Positions 54,545 through 60,887 of a stretch of 64,000 nt of DNA are shown here, piece after piece (position 1 is the stretch's first letter; each line of letters begins with the position of its first letter). The stretch covers positions 1 to 64,000 of the forward strand of contig VIQV01000029.1 of assembly GCA_010206265.1 (NCBI GenBank). The letters run 5' to 3'. A program made the translations under genes and the position numbers. A model generated the notes under the pieces. It worked only from the letters and a program-made list of their open reading frames with translations, had not been told where the DNA came from and did no database searches. The stretch is from Lachnospiraceae bacterium MD329 (GTDB lineage: Bacteria > Bacillota > Clostridia > UBA1381).

Positions 54545-55186
54545 ATGGCTGCGGAAAATTTCAAAGAGATTTTCGCAAGAAATCTGAATTACTATATGAA
54601 AAAAAACAACATTAAACAGATTGATTTGGTCAACCGCTTTAATGTGAGCAAATCTACAGTATCGGGTTGGTGCAACGGCATTAAAATTCCGAGAATGGAT
54701 AAAATCGAACTGCTTTCCGAATTGTTCGGTATTTCAAAATCAGCATTGATAGAAGCTAAAGTTCCAAATAACGTAACACTGATTAATGATGAAAAATTAA
54801 TTGCCGTACCTGTAATTAAACAAGTCACCTTAGATAAAAACTGTTTTTCAGAAGATAATATTGCAGAATATAAATATATTTCAGCCGACGATATTACTGC
54901 TGACCAAAAATATGTATTTCTGCGTGTGAAAGGAGATAATATGTATCCCAATCTTATGGAAAATGACCTTGTACTTGTACGCTGTCAGGAATATGCGAAT
55001 AGCGGAGCAATTGTCGTTGCCGTCACAGACAGTGAAGGCTGGGTTGTAAAAAAGATTGTGAGCGGCAATAATTTTATTGAACTTCATTCAATAAACCCTA
55101 TGTATCCTGTCCGACGTTTTGAAAACGATGATATGACGCGCGTTCATATTTTCGGAACAGTATGCAGAGTTATAAGGGAATTTTAA
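54545..55186 (+). CDS. XRE/LexA-like repressor with degenerate S24 domain
   Basis: This 213-residue regulator has an N-terminal helix-turn-helix (about 9-63; QIDLVNRFNVSKSTVSGWCNG) and a C-terminal S24 peptidase-like domain (about 88-213). In self-cleaving relatives the site is A-G within a GRIAAG-type stretch and the nucleophile is Ser in GDSM. Here those positions read KQVTLD and GDNM (Asn132). Only the Lys (about 169, WVVKKI) remains, so self-cleavage is unlikely. The ATG at 54545 has weak GTGGTG; the upstream frame extension runs through the promoter. It probably represses itself and the tail-fibre-like gene. Confidence 0.85.
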   Translation: MAAENFKEIFARNLNYYMKKNNIKQIDLVNRFNVSKSTVSGWCNGIKIPRMDKIELLSELFGISKSALIEAKVPNNVTLINDEKLIAVPVIKQVTLDKNCFSEDNIAEYKYISADDITADQKYVFLRVKGDNMYPNLMENDLVLVRCQEYANSGAIVVAVTDSEGWVVKKIVSGNNFIELHSINPMYPVRRFENDDMTRVHIFGTVCRVIREF

Positions 55187-55197
55187 AAAACATTATA

Positions 55198-55236
55198 ATT
55201 AAACCGCCTGTTCAAAATTGAACAGGCGGTTTTGTC
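55198..55236. terminator. Terminator after the repressor gene
   Basis: The 12-bp stem AACCGCCTGTTC / GAACAGGCGGTT is followed by TTG and a T-rich stretch. It may also serve the leftward split-gene fragment. Confidence 0.85.
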
Positions 55237-55265
55237 TGTAAATATTTTAATCTTTTTTGCTCTTA

Positions 55266-55421
55266 TTAGCAGCAGCTGTCACAGCAGTCGCAGCAATCGT
55301 CGTCAGGCTCTGACGGGTCGTTCTGACCGCAGTCAAGAAATTCTCCCCTTTCCGGCGGGAAAAATTCATCAACCGGGAAATCTATGCGGTCAAACAAATC
55401 ACAAGGGTTATCGTCTGTTGC
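55266..55421 (-). pseudogene. C-terminal fragment of a split Cys-rich gene
   Basis: These 51 codons have no start of their own and read ATDDNPCDLFDRIDFPVDEF ... DDDCCDCCDSCC, then stop. They continue, in frame and at the shared GTTGC core, the middle fragment at 60344-60853 (reconstructed join ECVGA-TDDNPCDLF). The parent belongs to a conserved clostridial family of unknown function that I recognise from blocks such as EGLATFDKKVILFGSEGN and a C-terminal DPC-LF-FP--EF-PP stretch, usually with Cys clusters. The cysteines suggest disulfide or metal binding. The fragment is separated from the rest by the 4.9-kb element. Confidence 0.85.
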
Positions 55422-55443
55422 CGATACCCTTAATAGACCATAA
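55395..55443. other. attL-type junction of the 4.9-kb element
   Basis: The core GTTGC (55417-55421) joins gene sequence on the left to an element arm on the right. The arm 55419-55442 (TGCCGATACCC...GACCATA) is the inverted partner of 60318-60341 at the other end, with 20 of 24 positions matching. The likely crossover dinucleotide is GT (55417-55418). Confidence 0.8.
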
Positions 55444-55506
55444 TGACGAATCTGATAATATACTGTTTTTATTCTTCATATAGTATACAAGGAAGGTGGT
55501 GCGAAT

Positions 55507-55629
55507 ATGGCATATAATTACACTGTAAAGGTAAATTACAAAACGTGCGATGAACGGGAGCGGCGATACATTATTAATAAAAAACTAGCAGGCATCATAA
55601 ATTTAGCGATAAGCGCAAAACCAATCTGA
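55507..55629 (+). CDS. 40-aa protein ahead of the recombinase
   Basis: The protein starts MAYNYTVKVNYKTCDERERR and ends with a short amphipathic helix (AGIINLAISAKPI). GGAAGGTGGTG lies 6 bases before the ATG. The stop is 1 base before the recombinase ATG, which has no ribosome binding site of its own, so translation is probably coupled. A similar-sized ORF precedes the second recombinase. Possible roles are a directionality factor or simply a leader; neither is shown. Confidence 0.55.
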   Translation: MAYNYTVKVNYKTCDERERRYIINKKLAGIINLAISAKPI

Positions 55630-55630
55630 A

Positions 55631-57193
55631 ATGGATACGGCTGCAATTTACATACGTCTGAGTAAGGAGGACAACGGCAAAGGAAACGAAGAAAGCGAGA
55701 GTATTCAAAATCAGCGTATGATTTTGGACAATTACGCGGTAAATCAAGGCTGGTCGGTATATGACAGATATATCGACGAGGATTGGTCTGGAAGTGATAG
55801 GGGCAGACCTGAATTTCACCGTCTGATAAATGACGCTGAGGCAGGAAAATTTAATATTGTGCTTGTTAAGACACAAAGCCGTTTTGCGCGTGACAGCAAA
55901 TATATTGAGGATTATGTACATAACCTTTTTATGGAAAAGGGCATACGGTTTGTTTCTCTTGTTGATAACATAGATACAAATCAAGCCGGTTCAAAACTCA
56001 ACAGCCGTGTACACGCCATATTTGACGAGGAACAGCTTGATTTATTATCATCAAATATCCGCAGAAGCTTTGAAGAAAAGTCCAAACAAGGACAGTTTTT
56101 TGGTTCAATGCCTCCATACGGTTATAAGAAAGACCCTCAGAATAAAAATCATCTTATTATAGACAGCGAGGCAGCAAAAGTTGTACTCACTATTTTTGAA
56201 ATGACCGCGGCAGGGCATACATACCTTGAAATCGCTCAACATCTCAACCATCGGGGGTATCTGATTCCCTCCCAATATAAAAAACAGCAGGGATACAAGG
56301 TTGACGGAATGTATGACCGCCATATGAAGCTCGGCAAATGGACGCGCGATATTGTACGGACATTCCTGACAAACGAGGTTTACAGAGGAACAATTATCAA
56401 TCACAAAAGCACGGTTGTGAATTTCAGGACAAAAAAGAAACGCAATCTTCCAAAGGAATTTCACATCAAGGCAGAAAATATGCACGAATCAATCATTAAC
56501 GAGGAATTATGGAATAAAGTACAGAAAATCCGTAAAACACGTCGCAAGTCCGGAAACGGTGAGAACGGTAAAAAACACCCTCTTTCAGGCAAGGTATTTT
56601 GTAAAAAATGCGGCTCAAAAATGTACAAATGCAAATCCGGCGGTATTGAATACTTCCGCTGCTATAAAGCAAGCTCCACAGGAGAATGTGATAACAACAA
56701 ACGAATCAGACTTGATATTCTTGAAAGCATTATAATTGATAAAATTAATGAACTATTGTCAATGTATATAGACAGTGAATATTTAAGAAAAAACGTGACA
56801 GTTACAAACCATCTTGAAAATGAGCTTTCGGCTTGTATAAAACGAAAAAGTGATTTTGAAAAAGTATTGGAAAGCAAACGCGAAGGTTTAAAAAATTTGC
56901 TTAAAGCCTATACCGATAATGTTGTCGAACGCTCTATATATGAAGAAATGCAAAATGATTATTTGCGTGAGAAAAACGAATGCCAAAAGCATATTACAGC
57001 TATCGAATCGCAAATTGAATTAATAAAGCAGTCAGTGTTAAATCAGAAAGACAAAGAAAGTATTTTAAAAAAGTATACGCATATTGATACACTTACAATT
57101 CCAATTGTACAGGAATTTATTGATTCAATTATTATCAGTGAAGTAAGCAGTCAAAACGGTCAGAGAGATATTATTATAAATATGGCGGTATAA
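55631..57193 (+). CDS. Large serine recombinase (element 1 integrase)
   Basis: This 520-residue recombinase would integrate and excise the element by serine-mediated double-strand exchange. The resolvase catalytic domain (about 3-150) has Ser11 (IYIRLSKED) and the QSRFARD arginine block. The recombinase domain (about 160-290) starts PPYGYKKDP. A zinc ribbon has CKKCGSKMYKCKS and later Cys residues to CDNN (about 318-357). A coiled-coil region (about 390-490) is of the type that controls synapsis in phage integrases. It lies about 85 bp from the left att junction, the usual place. Its attP is the 24-bp-arm dyad formed by the element ends. Confidence 0.93.
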   Translation: MDTAAIYIRLSKEDNGKGNEESESIQNQRMILDNYAVNQGWSVYDRYIDEDWSGSDRGRPEFHRLINDAEAGKFNIVLVKTQSRFARDSKYIEDYVHNLFMEKGIRFVSLVDNIDTNQAGSKLNSRVHAIFDEEQLDLLSSNIRRSFEEKSKQGQFFGSMPPYGYKKDPQNKNHLIIDSEAAKVVLTIFEMTAAGHTYLEIAQHLNHRGYLIPSQYKKQQGYKVDGMYDRHMKLGKWTRDIVRTFLTNEVYRGTIINHKSTVVNFRTKKKRNLPKEFHIKAENMHESIINEELWNKVQKIRKTRRKSGNGENGKKHPLSGKVFCKKCGSKMYKCKSGGIEYFRCYKASSTGECDNNKRIRLDILESIIIDKINELLSMYIDSEYLRKNVTVTNHLENELSACIKRKSDFEKVLESKREGLKNLLKAYTDNVVERSIYEEMQNDYLREKNECQKHITAIESQIELIKQSVLNQKDKESILKKYTHIDTLTIPIVQEFIDSIIISEVSSQNGQRDIIINMAV

Positions 57194-57207
57194 GTCTTAT
57201 TTTTATG

Positions 57208-57245
57208 TTGTATTAATCTAACATTTATGCTATACTTAGATTAAT
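57208..57245 (+). promoter_or_regulatory. Promoter of the EamA gene with a 10-bp inverted repeat
   Basis: TTGTAT (57208-57213), a 17-bp spacer and TATACT (57231-57236) form the promoter. A perfect inverted repeat ATTAATCTAA (57212-57221) / TTAGATTAAT (57236-57245) has one arm in the spacer and one over the start point, as for an operator. Confidence 0.6.
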
Positions 57246-57269
57246 TAGTTATTGGGGAGGATATTACAA

Positions 57270-58193
57270 ATGAATCAAAACACACTCACAAAAACCCCTG
57301 TAGTATGCGCTCTTGCGATTTTATGCTGCATTCTATGGGGAAGCGCCACACCGTCAATAAAGATAGGTTATGAGCTTTTTAATATAGCGTCAGGTGATAC
57401 CGCGTCACAAATACTATTTGCAGGAATGAGATTTATTCTTGCAGGAATTCTGACCATTCTGTTTGGCAGTCTTTTGAGCAGAAAAGCGCTTGTTCCAAAA
57501 AAGAAATCCATTCCGTCTATTGTTAAACTTGCAATGGTACAGACTATTTTACAATATGTCTTTTTCTACATAGGTCACGCGCATACGTCAGGAGTTAAAG
57601 CGGCAATTATTAACGGCTCAAATGTATTTCTTTCAATACTGTTTGCAGTGCTGATTTTCAAATATGAAAAAATGACTTGGGTTAAGCTCATAGGCTGTAT
57701 AGCAGGATTTGCAGGGATTGTTATAATCAACCTTACGGGCGGCGGAATTGATATGAATATGTCGTTTCTCGGCGAGGGAGCAATACTCATTTCCGCTGCT
57801 GCATACGCGCTTTCATCAGGTATGATAAAAAAATATTCACAGGACGAAAACCCCGTAGTATTAAGCGGATACCAGTTTTTCCTCGGCGGCTTGGTTATGA
57901 GCATTGCAGGACTTATCGCAGGAGGTAAGGTTTCAGGTTTTACATTCAGCTCAACAATGCTGCTTATATATCTCGCAATGATTTCATCAGTAGCATATAC
58001 TGTATGGGGAGTATTATTAAAGCATAACCCCGTTGCGAAAGTTACTGTATTTGGGTTTACAAATCCTATGTTCGGTGTACTTTTATCCGCAATATTCCTC
58101 GGTGAAAAAAATCAGGCGTTTGGTATTCAGGGTATAATTGCGCTTGTGCTTGTATGCTTTGGAATATTTATTATTAACAAAGCAAAAAAATAA
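57270..58193 (+). CDS. EamA/DMT-family transporter
   Basis: This 307-residue membrane protein has ten helices in two EamA repeats (LAILCCILWGSATPSIKIGYE near the N-terminus; the second from about 165 onward with SAAAYALSSGMIKKYS). The family exports metabolites such as amino acids, purines or nucleosides; the substrate is not predictable. The ATG at 57270 has GGGGAGG 9 bases upstream. It is cargo of the element, with its own promoter and terminator (58204-58238). Confidence 0.9.
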   Translation: MNQNTLTKTPVVCALAILCCILWGSATPSIKIGYELFNIASGDTASQILFAGMRFILAGILTILFGSLLSRKALVPKKKSIPSIVKLAMVQTILQYVFFYIGHAHTSGVKAAIINGSNVFLSILFAVLIFKYEKMTWVKLIGCIAGFAGIVIINLTGGGIDMNMSFLGEGAILISAAAYALSSGMIKKYSQDENPVVLSGYQFFLGGLVMSIAGLIAGGKVSGFTFSSTMLLIYLAMISSVAYTVWGVLLKHNPVAKVTVFGFTNPMFGVLLSAIFLGEKNQAFGIQGIIALVLVCFGIFIINKAKK

Positions 58194-58203
58194 GTTATAG
58201 AAT

Positions 58204-58238
58204 AAGACTGTATCAATAATGGTACAGTCTTTATTTTT
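58204..58238 (+). terminator. Terminator of the EamA gene
   Basis: The stem AAGACTGTA / TACAGTCTT with a 10-base loop is followed by TATTTTTT. Confidence 0.8.
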
Positions 58239-58262
58239 TATAAAACAGCTATTGTATTTTAA

Positions 58263-58291
58263 TTGACTAAACGCGTAATTTATGATATATT
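58263..58291 (+). promoter_or_regulatory. Promoter of hpt-permease
   Basis: TTGACT (58263-58268), a 17-bp spacer and TATATT (58286-58291) lie before hpt. The leader of about 45 nt is too short for a purine riboswitch. Confidence 0.65.
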
Positions 58292-58340
58292 GTAATATAT
58301 CACAGAATGAGGTAAAAATATGTAAAAAAGGAGGGAAAAT

Positions 58341-58901
58341 ATGCAAATTGGAAGCATCGAGGAATTTCAAAGTAAAATCAAACGCGTTATTATCACAGAA
58401 GAAGAAATTAAATCAGCAGTAAAAAAAGCGGGGGCTATGATAAACTCATTATATGACGGAAAACCAATACTTCTCGTCAGTATACTAAAAGGCTCATTTG
58501 TATTTTTAGCGGATTTATGCAAACAGATAACTGTGCCTTGCGAAATAGGCTTTATGATAGCAAAAAGTTATTATGAAGGCACACAGTCATCAGGCATTGT
58601 TCGTATAAATATGGATTTAGAGCACGATGTCAGTAAATATAATGTGATTATTGTAGAGGACATAATAGACACGGGACGAACTCTAAGTGATGTGGTAAAA
58701 TTACTGAAATCAAGAAATCCTGCTTCTCTCAGGGTTATCACACTGCTGGACAAACCTGACAGACGGATAACTGACTTTAAAGCAGACTACTCGTTGTTCA
58801 CTATTCCGGATTATTTTGTAATAGGTTATGGTTTGGACTGTGGGGAATATTACAGAAATTTGCCATACATAGCGGAGTATTCAGAAGGAAAGGATGAATA
58901 A
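58341..58901 (+). CDS. hpt: Hypoxanthine(-guanine) phosphoribosyltransferase
   Basis: This 186-residue purine-salvage enzyme converts hypoxanthine or guanine plus PRPP to IMP or GMP. The PRPP loop is VEDIIDTGRTL (about 105-115); ILKGSFVFLADL and the C-terminal IPDYFVIGYGLDCGEYYRNLPYI are also typical. AGGAGGG precedes the ATG. It overlaps the purine permease gene by 8 bases, so uptake and salvage are coupled. It is element cargo; an hpt copy elsewhere in the chromosome would be expected but is not visible. Confidence 0.94.
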   Translation: MQIGSIEEFQSKIKRVIITEEEIKSAVKKAGAMINSLYDGKPILLVSILKGSFVFLADLCKQITVPCEIGFMIAKSYYEGTQSSGIVRINMDLEHDVSKYNVIIVEDIIDTGRTLSDVVKLLKSRNPASLRVITLLDKPDRRITDFKADYSLFTIPDYFVIGYGLDCGEYYRNLPYIAEYSEGKDE

Positions 58902-60267
58902 AATGTTTGAAAAGATGTTTAAATTAAAAGAAAACAAGACAAATACAAAAACAGAAATTATCGCAGGTATTACAACGTTTATGACTATGGCGTATATACT
59001 TGCGGTAAACCCAAGTATTTTATCAGAAGCAGGAATGGACAAAACTGCTGTTCTTATCGCAACATGTCTGGCGTCATTCGTAGGTACGGCGTGTATGGCC
59101 TTTATGGCAAACTTACCGTTTGCTCTGTCAGCCGGAATGGGACTTAACGCATTTTTCGCCTATACTGTCGTAATCGGATACGGATATCCGTGGCAGGTTG
59201 CACTGCTTGCAGTTTTTATTGAAGGACTGATTTTTATCGCTCTTTCACTTACCAAAGTACGTGAAGCTATATTTGATTCCATACCGCTGTCACTCAAAAA
59301 GGCAGTTTCTGTCGGTATAGGCTTGTTTATAGCATTTATAGGATTACAAAACTCAGGCTTGGTAATAAAAAATGATTCAACATTGGTTTCAATTATAAAC
59401 TTTACTGATAATTTTAATACAGCAGGTATAAGCGCACTGCTTGCAGTAATCGGCATTTTCATTACAGCTGTACTTTATATTAAGAGGGTAAAAGGTTCAA
59501 TTCTTATAGGAATTGTGGCAACGTGGCTTATTGGTATGCTTTGTCAGGTATGCGGACTTTATGTTCCTGCTCCGGACGCAGGATTTTACTCACTGTTTCC
59601 GACATTCCAGATGACAGACTTCTCAAAAATAGGTGAAACTTTCGGTCAGTGCTTTAATATAGATATGAACGGTGTCGGAATATTTAATTTTATCGTTGTT
59701 ATATTCTCATTTCTGTTTGTTGATCTTTTCGACACGCTCGGAACGCTTATCGGAGTAAGCACAAAAGCAGGTATGCTTGATAAAGACGGTAAACTGGCTA
59801 AAATAAAACCTGCATTGCTGGCAGACTCAATTGCAACTTCTGCAGGAGCAGTTTTCGGTACTTCAACAACTACGACATTTGTTGAATCCTCAGCAGGTGT
59901 TGCGGCAGGCGGACGGACAGGTCTGACCGCACTTACCACGGCAGTTTTGTTCCTTGTATCAATACTGTTCGCACCGATATTTACAGCCATTCCGTCATTT
60001 GCTACTGCGCCGGCGCTGATATTTGTAGGATTCCTTATGTTTACTACAATTTCAGAAATTAAACTTACAGATAACAATTATGCTTCAGCAATACCTGCAT
60101 ATTTATGTGTACTGGCTATGCCTATGTTCTATAGCATAGCAGAAGGTATTTCAATCGGTGTTATATCATATGTTCTGATTAACCTTGTATGCGGTAAGAG
60201 AAAGAATATAAATCTAATAATGTATGTTCTTGCGATATTGTTTATCTTAAAATACATATTCCTGTAA
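58894..60267 (+). CDS. NCS2/AzgA-type purine permease
   Basis: This 457-residue protein has about twelve helices and is of the AzgA (PbuG-like) branch that takes up hypoxanthine, guanine or adenine with protons. Marks are GITTFMTMAYILAVNPSILS near the N-terminus, SAGMGLNAFFAYTVV, and the GTSTTTTFVESSAGVAAGGRTGLTA block. The start overlaps the hpt stop; an ATG 9 bases later is an alternative. With hpt it forms a purine uptake-and-salvage cassette at the right end of the element. Confidence 0.92.
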   Translation: MNKMFEKMFKLKENKTNTKTEIIAGITTFMTMAYILAVNPSILSEAGMDKTAVLIATCLASFVGTACMAFMANLPFALSAGMGLNAFFAYTVVIGYGYPWQVALLAVFIEGLIFIALSLTKVREAIFDSIPLSLKKAVSVGIGLFIAFIGLQNSGLVIKNDSTLVSIINFTDNFNTAGISALLAVIGIFITAVLYIKRVKGSILIGIVATWLIGMLCQVCGLYVPAPDAGFYSLFPTFQMTDFSKIGETFGQCFNIDMNGVGIFNFIVVIFSFLFVDLFDTLGTLIGVSTKAGMLDKDGKLAKIKPALLADSIATSAGAVFGTSTTTTFVESSAGVAAGGRTGLTALTTAVLFLVSILFAPIFTAIPSFATAPALIFVGFLMFTTISEIKLTDNNYASAIPAYLCVLAMPMFYSIAEGISIGVISYVLINLVCGKRKNINLIMYVLAILFILKYIFL

Positions 60268-60274
60268 ACATAAC

Positions 60275-60314
60275 AAAAAAACTCCTGTGAATCATTGTAT
60301 CACAGGAGTTTTTT
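60275..60314 (+). terminator. Terminator of the hpt-permease unit
   Basis: The stem ACTCCTGTGA / TCACAGGAGT (60281-60309) is flanked by six A and five T residues. It lies 4 bp from the right att arm. Confidence 0.9.
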
Positions 60315-60317
60315 CTA

Positions 60318-60368
60318 TATGGTCTATTTAGGGCAGGGGCAGTTGCACCTACACATTCCTTCTGCGGA
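60318..60368. other. attR-type junction of the 4.9-kb element
   Basis: The arm 60318-60341 (TATGGTC...GGGGCA) is followed by core GTTGC (60342-60346) and gene sequence. It mirrors the left junction arm. The gene frame reads ECVGAT up to the core, then leaves the family sequence (APALNRPYRKN). Confidence 0.8.
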
Positions 60369-60853
60369 ATACAGAAATCGTATGAAGGAATAAGCAGCTG
60401 AACGTGTCTTTCAAGCTTAATGATAGAGAATACACCCAGTGAAACAAATACACGTTTCTGGTCGTTGCTTACAGCAAAGCTGTCATCAAAAACCCTGCAA
60501 ACCGAATCGGGGACAGAAGCAAGGTCAAAATCATCATCACAGCAGCACGACTTTTTATCACGAACGTCAACAAGCTTTGCGCCAAGTGCAATCGGGTCTA
60601 CAACCTCAACAATTGCGTGCGGCATATTTGTCTTTCTCCAAAGCTGAGGGTCGATTGCATTCTGCTTATACTTTGACTCAAACACCTTCGCATTACCCTC
60701 CGAACCAAACAAAATAACCTTTTTATCAAAGGTCGCCAGTCCTTCAACCTCTGTCGGACGAGCGCAGCCTGTGAATACTGCAAGAGTTATTTTAAAGAAG
60801 TACTTCAAATCTACCGAATAAAAACCTCTGTTAAACGGTACCGGTTCAATATC
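60344..60853 (-). pseudogene. Middle fragment of the split Cys-rich gene
   Basis: About 170 codons of family sequence run from DIEPVPFNRGFYSVDLKYFF through CARPTEVEGLATFDKKVILF, SCCCDDDFDL and VFVSLGVFSIIKLE to ECVGAT at the attR core. The family normally has a further N-terminal region of roughly 90 residues before this. Here the frame instead begins SHLYLII directly after the second recombinase stop, so a second interruption exists at about 60853-60887. Beyond the core, the frame runs about 35 nonsense codons into the 4.9-kb element. The function is unknown; the CCC and CC clusters could bind metal or form disulfides, as in coat-type proteins. Confidence 0.82.
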
Positions 60854-60887
60854 TAAGAAAATAATCAAGTACAAATGGGACAAATAT

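Larger units (their letters stand above)
55419..60343. mobile_element. 4925-bp serine-recombinase integrative element with purine-salvage cargo
   Basis: The ends are set by the shared core GTTGC (55417-55421 and 60342-60346) and by 24-bp inverted arms just inside it; together these form a 50-bp dyad attP on circularisation. The contents, all rightward, are a 40-aa ORF, a large serine recombinase, an EamA-type transporter, hpt and an AzgA-type purine permease. There are no replication, mobilisation, capsid or relaxase genes. Precise removal would rebuild a cysteine-rich host gene in frame. The boundary evidence is direct; mobility itself is inferred. Confidence 0.82.

Noticed and set aside
55249-55336. 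29-aa minus-strand frame with a TTG start and AAGGGGAG upstream
   Set aside because: It lies out of frame within the split-gene fragment; the Ala/Thr-rich product looks like a shifted reading of the Cys-rich codons.
55442-55479. Short minus-strand ATG frame inside the element beside attL (MKNKNSILSDSSL...)
   Set aside because: It has no ribosome binding site and runs across the att core into the gene out of frame.
55232-55483. 83-aa plus-strand frame
   Set aside because: It is antisense to the C-terminal fragment of the split gene, crosses the att junction and has no ribosome binding site.
58291-58340. Purine riboswitch before hpt
   Set aside because: The leader is only about 45 nt and lacks the three-way junction and conserved loop bases.
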